From contig JAYZYX010000038.1 of the NCBI GenBank assembly GCA_036139795.1, positions 1 through 64,000 on the forward strand: a stretch of DNA of 64,000 nucleotides. The letters are read 5' to 3'. The notes beneath the pieces were generated by a model. It ran no database searches. It was not told where the DNA came from and saw only the letters and a list, made by a program, of their open reading frames with translations. Positions 1 through 8,353 of the stretch are shown here, piece after piece. Within the stretch, counting starts at the first letter, position 1. The number at the start of each line of letters is the position of its first letter. The translations under genes and the position numbers were made by a program. Source of the stretch: Donghicola sp036139795 (lineage in GTDB: Bacteria > Pseudomonadota > Alphaproteobacteria > Rhodobacterales > Rhodobacteraceae).

Positions 1-1
1 G

Positions 2-259
2 GCCGAGGAAATGACCTTCCACTACCTGTCGCGCACTGACCGCGACAGCCATGATTTCTACAGCGCCTATGCGGTCTTTGGCACCGGTCGCGCCCTGCGT
101 ATCTTGGGGATTTTCGCCCGCCTTGCCGCTCGCGATGGCAAAGACCGCTATCTGGCCTTTGTCCCCCGCGTTCTGGATCACCTGCGTACCAATCTTGGCC
201 ATCCAGCCTTGGCCGAGGTTGCCGCGATCCTGTCGCCCCTGACCGGAGAGGCCGCATGA
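2..259 (+). CDS. C-terminal end of an aminoglycoside-phosphotransferase-family kinase, probably N-acetylmuramate/GlcNAc 1-kinase (5' truncated by window)
   Basis: Only the last 85 codons are present; the frame is open to the left edge, so the gene begins outside the window. The visible residues (FYSAYAVFGTGRALRILGIF, then an arginine-rich helix ending LSPLTGEAA) resemble the C-terminal helical lobe of choline/aminoglycoside-kinase-fold proteins. The stop codon overlaps the start of the next gene in an ATGA (256-259). That next gene looks like MurU, the partner of the anomeric sugar kinase AmgK, so AmgK (MurNAc to MurNAc-1-phosphate in peptidoglycan recycling) is the best guess. The catalytic lobe is not visible, so the assignment rests mainly on context. 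Confidence 0.6.
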   Translation, partial: AEEMTFHYLSRTDRDSHDFYSAYAVFGTGRALRILGIFARLAARDGKDRYLAFVPRVLDHLRTNLGHPALAEVAAILSPLTGEAA

Positions 260-945
260 GCCTGCCCCATCCCGTCATGCTGTTCGCAGCCGGTTTTGGC
301 ACGCGGATGAAGCCTCTGACCGACACCCGCCCGAAACCTCTGATCGAGGTCGCTGGAAAGCCTTTACTGGACCACGCCCTTGATCTGGTACGGGCCGAAG
401 GCGCGCCGCGCACAGTCGTCAACAGCCACTATCTGGGCGCGCAAATCGCAGCGCACCTAGACGGGCAGGACATCGTGATCTGCGATGAAGACATCATCCT
501 TGATACCGGCGGTGGGCTGCGCAACGCCCTGCCGTTGCTGGGTGATCAGACGGTGTTCACCATGAACACGGACGCGGTGTGGGCCGGTCCCAATCCGCTG
601 CCGATGCTGGCAGATCACTGGAACCCTGACGTAATGGAGGCCCTGCTGCTGTGCCTGCCAAAGCCGCAGGCCATCGGCCACAAAGGGCAAGGGGATTTCA
701 TCGGGGATCACGGCCCCGCCACCCGCGGGCCCGGTCTGGTGTATAGCGGCGTGCAGATCCTCAAGACCCAAGGGCTGGCCGCGATTGACGATCAGGTCTT
801 CTCGCTCAACCGCCTTTGGGATGACATGATTGCGCGGCAAAAGCTGTTCATTCTTCCCTACACCGGCCTCTGGTGCGACGTGGGACACCCTGCGGGCATC
901 CAGCTGGCCGAAGACATGCTGGACCAACATAATGGCTCTGTTTGA
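256..945 (+). CDS. murU: N-acetylmuramate alpha-1-phosphate uridylyltransferase (MurU-like nucleotidyltransferase)
   Basis: This is a 229-residue sugar-1-phosphate nucleotidyltransferase. The N-terminal signature (AAGFGTRMKPLTDTRPKPL, residues about 11-29) is the nucleotide-binding loop plus the catalytic Arg/Lys, and MNTDAVW near residue 98 holds the metal-binding Asp. The short length without a C-terminal left-handed beta-helix matches MurU rather than GlmU or RmlA. MurU makes UDP-MurNAc from MurNAc-1-P and UTP in the cytosol, bypassing de novo MurA/MurB synthesis. It overlaps the upstream kinase by 4 bp and the downstream addB by 14 bp, so all appear to be translated from one message. A mannose-1-phosphate guanylyltransferase is the main alternative; the kinase neighbour favours MurU. 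Confidence 0.8.
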   Translation: MSLPHPVMLFAAGFGTRMKPLTDTRPKPLIEVAGKPLLDHALDLVRAEGAPRTVVNSHYLGAQIAAHLDGQDIVICDEDIILDTGGGLRNALPLLGDQTVFTMNTDAVWAGPNPLPMLADHWNPDVMEALLLCLPKPQAIGHKGQGDFIGDHGPATRGPGLVYSGVQILKTQGLAAIDDQVFSLNRLWDDMIARQKLFILPYTGLWCDVGHPAGIQLAEDMLDQHNGSV

Positions 946-3913
946 TCCCCACACCGGCCCCCGTATTTTCGGCCTGCCCCATGGCGTGAACTTTGCTGCT
1001 GAACTGGTGCGCGGGCTGATCCCGCGTCTGGACCGTCTGCCTCCTGAACAGCAGGCGCGGGCGGAACTGTATGTGGCCACGCCCCGTATGCAGCGGATCA
1101 TCACCGCCCATTTTGACAAGCACGGCCCCCGTTTTCTGCCGCGTATCCGGCTGATCGGTGATCTGGGACACCTGCCCGGACCCGATGTGCTGCCTGCGCC
1201 GATTTCATCCCTGCGCAAACGGCTGGAACTGGTGACCCTGATCCGCCAACTACTGACCAGCGCACCGGATATGGCACCACGCTCGGCCCTGTTCGATCTG
1301 GCGGACTCACTGGCGCGTCTGCTGGACGAAATGCAGGGCGAAGGCGTTGTCCCTGAGGCCTTGCGCGGCTTGGACGTGACCGACCAGTCGGGCCACTGGC
1401 AGCGGGCGCTGACCTTTGTGAACATCGTCGAGCAGTTCATCGAGAACAGCGAAGACCGTCCCGATGCCGAAGGCCGCCGCCGCGCGATTGTCGAGGCGTT
1501 GTGCGAGGCATGGGAGACTGCCGCGCCAAGCCATCCGGTGATCGTCGCAGGCTCAACCGGTTCGCGGGGGGCAACGGCGCTATTCATGAAAGCGGTCGCA
1601 CATCTGCCCCAAGGGGCGGTGATCCTGCCGGGCTATGACACCGATCTGCCCGCCGATGTCTGGGACGGGATGGGCGATGCGCTGACTGCCGAGGATCACC
1701 CGCAATATCGCTTTCGCCGCCTCATGAACCTCATCGGCTTTGCTCCCGATGACGTGCAGATGTGGTCTGACGGTGCGCCCGCCAGCCCCGCCCGCAACCG
1801 CCTGTTGTCGCTGGCTCTGCGTCCCGCGCCGGTCACCGATGCGTGGCTGACCGAAGGCCCCGCGCTGCCCGATCTGGACCGCGCCTGCGAAGGTCTGACC
1901 TTGGTCGAGGCACCCAGCCCCCGCCTAGAGGCAGGCGCCATTGCCCTCATCATGCGTGAGGCGCTAGAGCAAAACCGTTCGGTCGCCCTGATCAGCCCCG
2001 ACAGCATGCTGACCCGTCAGGTCCGCGCCGCATTGGGCCGTTGGAGCATTGTGCCGGACGATTCCACCGGCCTGCCGTTGCCCCTCTCGCCCCCCGGTCG
2101 TTTGCTGCGGCAGGTGGCGGACCTTTACGGCCAGCGCGTGGATGCCTTGTCGCTGCTGCGTATCCTGAAACACCCGCTAACCTGCGCTGGTAGCCCGACG
2201 TTGCAAAACGGGGTGGATGATCAAGGCGTCCTGCGGCGCGGCCAACACCTGCTGCGCACGCGCGAACTTGAACTAGCTGTGCGTCGCGACGGCTGCGCAT
2301 TCCCTGATGGCGAATGGTTGCGCAAATGGGCCACGCCCCGCGCTGAAAAAGACGAAGGCATTGAAGGTTGGATCACTTGGATCGAACAAACGATCCTGAG
2401 CGTCCCCGATCTGGGCGACGCGCCCCTGACCGCCTACGTCGAAGATCACCTGAACCGGACTGAAAACATCGTGGCCGGTCCCGACGGCAACCCCTCCCCC
2501 CTCTGGGCCGAGGCGGCGGGCCGCACCGCGAAACCCGTGATCCAAGAGTTGCGCCAAGAGGCCAGCGCCTGTGGTGATCTGACCGCCCGCGATTACGCAG
2601 GACTGCTGTACGGCGTTCTGGCCACCGAAGAGGTCCGCGACCGTGACGCGGGCCACCCCATGGCAGCGATCTGGGGCACGCAAGAGGCCCGCATAGGCCG
2701 CGCCGATGTGATGATCCTTGCGGGTTTGAACGAAGGCATGTGGCCCGGTGCGCCGAACCCTGATCCGTGGCTGAACCGCGCTATGCGGGCCCGTGTGGGT
2801 CTGCTGCTGCCGGAACGGCAGATCGGCCTCTCGGCCCATGACTTTCAGCAGGCGATCACCGCGCCCGAGGTGGTGCTGACCCGCGCCATCCGGTCCGAGG
2901 ACGCGCAGTCCGTGCCCTCGCGCTGGTTGAACCGTTTGATGAACCTGCTGAACGGTCTGCCCGACACCGGCGGGCGGGATGCGTTGCAAGGGATGAAGGA
3001 CCGCGGCGATCTTTGGGTCCGCTATGCCGAAGAACTTGAGCGCCCCGGCGATGTGCCCCGCGCCAAACGGCCCAGCCCCTGTCCGCCGGTCTCGGCCCGC
3101 CCCGACGCCATGTCGGTGACAGAAGTGCAGACCCTGATCCGCGACCCTTATGCGATCTACGCCAAGCATGTCCTGCGCCTGCGCCCGCTGGACCCGCTGT
3201 CCCGCGAACCGGACGCCCGCCTGCGCGGCACGGTGCTGCACGCAGTGCTGGAAGAATTCGTGAAATCGGCCCCCGTCACCGGCGCACCCGAGGACAAAGA
3301 CCGCCTGCTAGACATCGCTCAGCGCGTGATCGAGGCCGAGGTACCCTGGTCCGTGACCCGCACCTTCTACATGTCGCGCATCCAGAAGTTCGCCGACTGG
3401 TTCATCGCCTGCGAGGCAGAGCGTCAAAAGCGCCAGCACCCCACCGCGTGGGAGGTTGACGGCAAGCTGGTGATGGAGACCGCCAAGTTCACCCTTCGCG
3501 CCAAAGCCGACCGGATGGACACGGATGATCGCGGCTATCTGGTCCTCTATGACTACAAAAGCGGTGCAGCGCCCACAGGGCCGGAACAGAAATACTATGA
3601 CAAACAGCTGCTTCTGATGTCGGCGATGGCCGAAGAGGGGGCCTTTGAAAACATCCCTCCGACCGAAGTCGCCCGCGCCAGCTACATCGCCCTTAGCAAG
3701 ATGAAAGAACAATCCGCCCCCGTGGAAGAGACCGAAGCCAGCACCATTCTGGCCGAGTTCCACGCGCTGCTAAGTGCCTACCGCGATCCCGATCAGGGCT
3801 ATACCTCTCGGCGGGCACCCAAGAACGAAGGGTTCGAAGGGGACTATGACCAACTGGCCCGCTTTGGTGAATGGGAAGCTACAGACCACCCCGAACGGGA
3901 GGTCCTGAAATGA
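932..3913 (+). CDS. addB: Double-strand break repair protein AddB (alphaproteobacterial type)
   Basis: This 993-residue protein is the AddB subunit of the AddAB helicase-nuclease, which resects double-strand ends for RecA-dependent repair. The N-terminal part is the degenerate helicase-like region. The C-terminal part has a RecB-family nuclease motif (LVLYDYKSG, around residue 873, with the catalytic D and K), preceded by the RGTVLHAVLEEF motif typical of the PD-(D/E)XK domain. The start is the ATG at 932, inside the end of murU; an in-frame start at 830 would overlap murU by more than 100 bp and encode an unrelated leader. The gene is followed directly by addA with overlapping stop and start (3910-3913). 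Confidence 0.93.
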   Translation: MALFDPHTGPRIFGLPHGVNFAAELVRGLIPRLDRLPPEQQARAELYVATPRMQRIITAHFDKHGPRFLPRIRLIGDLGHLPGPDVLPAPISSLRKRLELVTLIRQLLTSAPDMAPRSALFDLADSLARLLDEMQGEGVVPEALRGLDVTDQSGHWQRALTFVNIVEQFIENSEDRPDAEGRRRAIVEALCEAWETAAPSHPVIVAGSTGSRGATALFMKAVAHLPQGAVILPGYDTDLPADVWDGMGDALTAEDHPQYRFRRLMNLIGFAPDDVQMWSDGAPASPARNRLLSLALRPAPVTDAWLTEGPALPDLDRACEGLTLVEAPSPRLEAGAIALIMREALEQNRSVALISPDSMLTRQVRAALGRWSIVPDDSTGLPLPLSPPGRLLRQVADLYGQRVDALSLLRILKHPLTCAGSPTLQNGVDDQGVLRRGQHLLRTRELELAVRRDGCAFPDGEWLRKWATPRAEKDEGIEGWITWIEQTILSVPDLGDAPLTAYVEDHLNRTENIVAGPDGNPSPLWAEAAGRTAKPVIQELRQEASACGDLTARDYAGLLYGVLATEEVRDRDAGHPMAAIWGTQEARIGRADVMILAGLNEGMWPGAPNPDPWLNRAMRARVGLLLPERQIGLSAHDFQQAITAPEVVLTRAIRSEDAQSVPSRWLNRLMNLLNGLPDTGGRDALQGMKDRGDLWVRYAEELERPGDVPRAKRPSPCPPVSARPDAMSVTEVQTLIRDPYAIYAKHVLRLRPLDPLSREPDARLRGTVLHAVLEEFVKSAPVTGAPEDKDRLLDIAQRVIEAEVPWSVTRTFYMSRIQKFADWFIACEAERQKRQHPTAWEVDGKLVMETAKFTLRAKADRMDTDDRGYLVLYDYKSGAAPTGPEQKYYDKQLLLMSAMAEEGAFENIPPTEVARASYIALSKMKEQSAPVEETEASTILAEFHALLSAYRDPDQGYTSRRAPKNEGFEGDYDQLARFGEWEATDHPEREVLK

Positions 3914-6900
3914 GCGCGATGAACGACGCAACGCTGGCGCAAATTCGCGCCGCCAATCCGCATATGTCTACTTGGCTGGCCGCGAACGCGGGCTCGGGCA
4001 AAACCCGCGTTCTGACCGACCGCGTGGCCCGCTTGCTGCTGACAGGGGTCGAGCCTCAGCACATCCTGTGTCTGACCTACACCAAAGCCGCCGCCTCCGA
4101 GATGCAGAACCGCCTGTTCAAGCGTCTTGGGGAATGGGCAATGCTGGACGCGGACTCGCTGCGGGCGCAGTTGCGGGACATGGGCGAAGAGGGGCTGATC
4201 ACCCCCGAACGTCTGGCCCACGCCCGCACCCTCTTTGCCCGCGCGATCGAGACGCCGGGTGGCCTGAAAATCCAGACCATCCACTCGTTCTGCGGATCGC
4301 TGCTGCGCCGTTTCCCGCTAGAGGCCGGCGTCAGCCCCCAGTTCACAGAGATGGAAGACCGCGCCGCGCAGCTTTTGCGCCTTGAGGTGCTAGAGCGCAT
4401 TAACCAAGACGAACCGGCGCTGCTGGACGGGCTGTCCAGTTACTTGGACGAAATGAGCCTGCCCTCATTGCTGTCCGCCATCGTCAGCCGCCATGACGAA
4501 CTGCTGCCCCATCCGGGGCGCGATGCGATCTGGAAAGCCTTTGATCTGCCCGCCGGTTTCACCACGCGCGACATGCTGGGGCGGGTGTTCTTAGGGGATG
4601 AGGCAGACCTTTTGGCGGAACTGATCCCGTACCTTGATGCTTCAGGTACCAATGACCAAAAGGCGGGTACCAAGCTAAAAGGCATCAACGGTCTGAACCT
4701 GAACGCCTTATCTATCCTTGAAGACGTTCTGCTGACCGGCAGCGGCGCGAAAGAGCCTTTCACTGCAAAGATTGGGAGCTTTCCTACTAAGGCCGTGCAA
4801 AAAGGCCCGGCTGCCCGTCTGATGGACCGGCTGGAAAACCTGATGCGGCGGGTCGAGGATGCCCGCGGCCAACGTCTTGCCCTGTCGGCAGCGCAAAAGG
4901 CCCTTAGCCTGAATGACTTTGCCGCCGAATTCCTGACCCGTTATGCGCAAGCCAAGCAAATGCGGGGGGCGCTGGACTTTGACGACTTGATCCGCAAGGC
5001 GGGCCAGTTGTTGACCAGCGCAGCAGTGGCGCAATGGGTGCTGTACCGTCTGGACGGCGGCATTGACCACATTCTGGTGGATGAGGCGCAGGACACCAGC
5101 CCCTCGCAATGGCGGGTGATTGCAGCCTTGGCGCAGGAATTCACCAGCGGCGAAGGGGCCCGCTCGGATGTCGAGCGGACGATCTTTGTGGTCGGTGACA
5201 AAAAGCAATCGATCTACAGCTTCCAAGGGGCCGACCCCCGCGCGTTTGACGCGATGATGGAGCGGTTCCGCCACGATCTGCAAACGGTCGACGCGCCGTT
5301 CCAATCGATGGAACTGCAATATTCCTTCCGCTCGTCCGCTGCCATTCTGGACAGCGTGGACCATGTCTTCCGTGAAAACTTCGCGCGGGAGGTCGGGCAA
5401 AGCGCCACCCACCGCGCGTTCAAATCCGCCCTGCCGGGCCGCGTGGACCTGTGGCCGTTCTTCGAGAAAACCAATGACGAGGACGAAGACGCCCTCTGGT
5501 ACGATCCGGTGGATCGCATCGGCAGCTCTTCCCCCGAAATCCAGTTGGCCCGTCAGATCGCGATGGAAATCCGCCGGATGATCGACGCAGGCGAGACCAT
5601 TCCCGATGAGGTCAAAGGCCAGACCATCCGCCGCAAAGTGCGCCCAGGGGACTTCCTGATCCTTGTGCAAAGCCGCAGCGCCCTGTTCAGCGAATTGATC
5701 CGCGCCTGTAAGGCCGAGGAACTGCCTATCGCCGGATCGGACCGTCTGAAGGTGGGCGGTGAATTGGCCGTACGCGATCTTGGGGCCTTGCTGGCATTTC
5801 TGGCTTTGCCCGAAGACGATCTGGCGCTGGCCACGGCCCTACGCTCGCCCCTTTTCGGGTGGAGCGAACAGCAGCTTTTCAGCCTGTCCCATCCCCGAAG
5901 GCAGCCGCGCCTGTGGGCGGCGCTACGCGATACGCCCGAACACAAAGCCACCATCGACACCTTGCAAGACCTGCGGAACCACGCGGACTTTTTGCGCCCG
6001 TTTGATTTGATCGAACGCATCCTGACCGTCCACAACGGGCGCTTTAACCTGCTGTCCCGACTTGGCCCTGAGGCCGAAGACGGCATCAACGCCCTGCTAA
6101 CCCAAGCCATGCGCTATGAGGCGCAGGACGTGCCCGATCTGACCGGCTTTCTGACGTGGATGCAGACCGACGATTTGGAAATCAAGCGCCAGATCGACGC
6201 CGAAGGCGATGAGATCCGCGTGATGACGGTGCATGGCTCGAAAGGGCTTGAGGCGCCGATCGTGATCCTGCCCGATGCCGCCAAGCGTCAGGCCCCCAAG
6301 GGCAACGACATTCTGCCCGTGGGCGATATCCACGCGTGGCGCCAACCCAGCGCCGAGCGGCCCGCGGTCATGGATGCCTCGAACGCCGAGATTGTGGGCA
6401 GCCAGAATGATGAACGATTCCGCCTGCTGTATGTGGCGATGACGCGGGCGGAAAAGTGGCTGATCGTGGCGGGGGCCAAGGACAAGGGCAAATACCCCGA
6501 AAGCTGGTACAGCATTGTGGAAAAGGCCCTACAGGATCAGGACACGCCCGAACATGATTTCGGCTTTGGCAAGGGTCTGCGCCTGACCCACGGTGATTGG
6601 GACGGACTGCCGGTGCAGGACATCCCCCGCGCCACTAAGGAAACCGTCTCGCTGCCTGCCTATGCCACCACGCAGCCGCCCTTGCCGCCCGTTAGCGTGC
6701 GGGCGCGGACGGCCTCGGACCTTGGCGGAGCCAAGGCGCTGCCCGGTGATGCGGGCCGCGATCAAGACGCGGCGATGGACTACGGCGATATGATCCACAA
6801 GCTGCTTGAGGTGCTGCCAACGCGCCCGCGCGCCCAATGGGAAGGCACCGCCGCACGTCTTTTGGCAGGAAAAGAACCGTCGGTCGCCCTGATGGCGCAG

Positions 6901-7266
6901 GCCGAGGCGATTGTCGTGCTGGAAGATCCCGAACTGACCCATCTGTTCGCGCAAGATGCGCTGCAAGAGGTCGAACTGACCACATCCCTGAACGGGCAGA
7001 CCCTGCACTGCAAAATCGACTGCATGGTGATGAAAGACGGGCTGATCGAGGTGGTCGACTACAAGACCAACAGAACCGTTCCGGACGCGCCAGAGCAGAC
7101 TCCAGAAGGACTTTTGCGGCAAATGGCTGCATATCAGGCCGCTTTGGCGCAATTGTACCCGACCCATAAGATCGTGGCAAAACTGCTTTGGACGCACACC
7201 AGAACCCTGACAGAGCTGCCCGACACACTGCTTCGTGAAGCGCTGGTGCGCGCAGGGCTTGCTTGA
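3910..7266 (+). CDS. addA: Double-strand break repair helicase/nuclease AddA
   Basis: This 1118-residue UvrD/Rep-superfamily helicase is the motor subunit of AddAB. Walker A is ANAGSGKT (residues 25-32). Motif II (LVDEAQDT) lies near residue 388, followed by GDKKQSIYSFQGADP (motif III), then VMTVHGSKGLEAP and LLYVAMTRA (motifs V-VI). The C-terminus carries a second nuclease domain with VVDYKTNR near residue 1050. It starts at ATG 3910, overlapping the addB stop. The addBA order and tight coupling are those of alphaproteobacteria. No Chi sequence can be inferred from the window. Confidence 0.95.
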   Translation: MSAMNDATLAQIRAANPHMSTWLAANAGSGKTRVLTDRVARLLLTGVEPQHILCLTYTKAAASEMQNRLFKRLGEWAMLDADSLRAQLRDMGEEGLITPERLAHARTLFARAIETPGGLKIQTIHSFCGSLLRRFPLEAGVSPQFTEMEDRAAQLLRLEVLERINQDEPALLDGLSSYLDEMSLPSLLSAIVSRHDELLPHPGRDAIWKAFDLPAGFTTRDMLGRVFLGDEADLLAELIPYLDASGTNDQKAGTKLKGINGLNLNALSILEDVLLTGSGAKEPFTAKIGSFPTKAVQKGPAARLMDRLENLMRRVEDARGQRLALSAAQKALSLNDFAAEFLTRYAQAKQMRGALDFDDLIRKAGQLLTSAAVAQWVLYRLDGGIDHILVDEAQDTSPSQWRVIAALAQEFTSGEGARSDVERTIFVVGDKKQSIYSFQGADPRAFDAMMERFRHDLQTVDAPFQSMELQYSFRSSAAILDSVDHVFRENFAREVGQSATHRAFKSALPGRVDLWPFFEKTNDEDEDALWYDPVDRIGSSSPEIQLARQIAMEIRRMIDAGETIPDEVKGQTIRRKVRPGDFLILVQSRSALFSELIRACKAEELPIAGSDRLKVGGELAVRDLGALLAFLALPEDDLALATALRSPLFGWSEQQLFSLSHPRRQPRLWAALRDTPEHKATIDTLQDLRNHADFLRPFDLIERILTVHNGRFNLLSRLGPEAEDGINALLTQAMRYEAQDVPDLTGFLTWMQTDDLEIKRQIDAEGDEIRVMTVHGSKGLEAPIVILPDAAKRQAPKGNDILPVGDIHAWRQPSAERPAVMDASNAEIVGSQNDERFRLLYVAMTRAEKWLIVAGAKDKGKYPESWYSIVEKALQDQDTPEHDFGFGKGLRLTHGDWDGLPVQDIPRATKETVSLPAYATTQPPLPPVSVRARTASDLGGAKALPGDAGRDQDAAMDYGDMIHKLLEVLPTRPRAQWEGTAARLLAGKEPSVALMAQAEAIVVLEDPELTHLFAQDALQEVELTTSLNGQTLHCKIDCMVMKDGLIEVVDYKTNRTVPDAPEQTPEGLLRQMAAYQAALAQLYPTHKIVAKLLWTHTRTLTELPDTLLREALVRAGLA

Positions 7267-7290
7267 CGCTGGCCTTGCCCGCACTTACGT
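7262..7290 (+). promoter_or_regulatory. Candidate trxA promoter (RpoH- or RpoD-type)
   Basis: CTTG (7262-7265) is followed after 18 bp by CTTACGT (7284-7290), one base off the alphaproteobacterial RpoH pattern CTTG-N17/18-CYTATNT. Read as a housekeeping promoter it is TTGACG-N17-TACGTT. It overlaps the end of addA and would start transcription about 30 bp before trxA. Both readings are inference. Confidence 0.35.
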
Positions 7291-7328
7291 TCCGCATCAA
7301 CCAAGAGCCCGCTTTAGGAGTGAGAGAT

Positions 7329-7649
7329 ATGGCCACTGTTGCCGTTACCGACGAAACCTTCGATGCCGAAGTGAAAAATTCCTCTGTTCCCGTGGTCGTA
7401 GACTTCTGGGCCGAATGGTGCGGCCCCTGTAAGCAGATCGGCCCCGTTCTGGAAGAACTGTCGTCCGAGATGGAAGGCCAGATCAAAGTCGTGAAAGTGG
7501 ACGTAGACAACAACCAGCAGTGGGCGTCGCAGCTGGGTGTTCGCGGTATCCCCGCGCTGTTCATCTTCAAGGATGGCGAAGTTGTTTCGAACCGCGCCGG
7601 TGCTGCCCCCAAGGCCGCGCTGAAGTCGTGGATCGAAGACTCGATCTAA
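7329..7649 (+). CDS. trxA: Thioredoxin
   Basis: This is a 106-residue classical thioredoxin with the active-site WCGPC at residues 30-34, the cis-proline loop (VRGIPALFIF) and the usual C-terminal helix. It reduces cytosolic disulphides in ribonucleotide reductase, methionine sulphoxide reductase and other targets. The start at 7329 follows an AGGAG-like Shine-Dalgarno (7316-7320); the frame is open further upstream, but that leader is unlike thioredoxin. It lies 62 bp after addA and is closed by its own terminator, so it is probably transcribed separately or as the last gene of the addBA message. Confidence 0.96.
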   Translation: MATVAVTDETFDAEVKNSSVPVVVDFWAEWCGPCKQIGPVLEELSSEMEGQIKVVKVDVDNNQQWASQLGVRGIPALFIFKDGEVVSNRAGAAPKAALKSWIEDSI

Positions 7650-7672
7650 GGCGGCCCGCCCGCACGTCTTTC

Positions 7673-7704
7673 AAGGGCGCCCTCTGCAATGGGGCGCCCT
7701 TTTT
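7673..7704 (+). terminator. Intrinsic terminator after trxA
   Basis: The inverted repeat AAGGGCGCC (7673-7681) / GGCGCCCTT (7693-7702, one base bulged) is followed directly by a T-run. It sits 24 bp after the trxA stop and ends 25 bp before hslV. Confidence 0.8.
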
Positions 7705-7728
7705 CGTATCAGCATTCAAGAGGCAGCA

Positions 7729-8289
7729 ATGTCACAGAACGAATTCCCCGGCTGGCACGGCACCACGATCATCGGCGTCCGCCGCGGAGACGAGGTTTGC
7801 GTGGCCGGCGACGGTCAGGTCAGCCTTGGCAACACCGTGATCAAAGGCAGCGCCCGCAAGGTGCGCCGCATTACCCCCGGCGGGCACCCGGTTGTGGTGG
7901 GTTTTGCAGGCTCGACCGCAGACGCGTTCACCCTGCTGGAACGCCTTGAGGCCAAGCTTGAGGCCACCCCCGGTCAGTTGGCCCGCGCCAGCGTGGAACT
8001 GGCAAAGGACTGGCGCACGGACAAGTACCTGCCATAGCTTGAGGCCATGCTGAGTGTGACCGACGGCAAGGAACTGATGGTGATCACCGGCGCCGGTGAC
8101 GTGCTGGAGCCTGAACACGGCATTGCGGCGATTGGTTCGGGCGGCATGTATGCCCTGTCGGCGGCCCGTGGTCTGGCAGAAAACCCCGACCTTTCCGCCC
8201 AAGAAATCGCTGAAAAGGCGATGGCGATTGCCAGCGACATCTGCGTTTTCACCAACGGCAACCTGACCATCGAAACGATCAAGGCCTAA
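7729..8289 (+). pseudogene. hslV: ATP-dependent protease subunit HslV with an in-frame amber stop
   Basis: HslV (ClpQ) is the proteasome-like peptidase of the HslUV complex. The frame encodes a short N-terminal extension (FPGWHG), then TTIIGVRRG with the catalytic N-terminal Thr, GDGQVSLG, and ARASVELAKDWRTDKYL. It then meets TAG at 8035-8037. The same frame continues without further interruption as LEAMLSVTDGKELMVITGAG, then AIGSGG and a normal C-terminus to the stop at 8287-8289. A single substitution (for example AAG or CAG to TAG) would restore a 186-residue protein of usual length. There is no frameshift or decay elsewhere, so a very recent mutation, a sequencing error or amber readthrough are all possible. 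An ATG at 8047 could reinitiate, but would give only a C-terminal half without the catalytic Thr. hslU, directly downstream, is intact. Confidence 0.9.
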
Positions 8290-8353
8290 GGCTTTATTTC
8301 GGGCGCGGCGCTGCCTATCTCAGGCGCAGCCCGCCCAATTACAGGAGATTCCC

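Noticed and set aside
457..1587. A 376-residue minus-strand frame over murU/addB
   Set aside because: Shadow of two well-supported genes on the plus strand; Ser/Arg-rich without domains.
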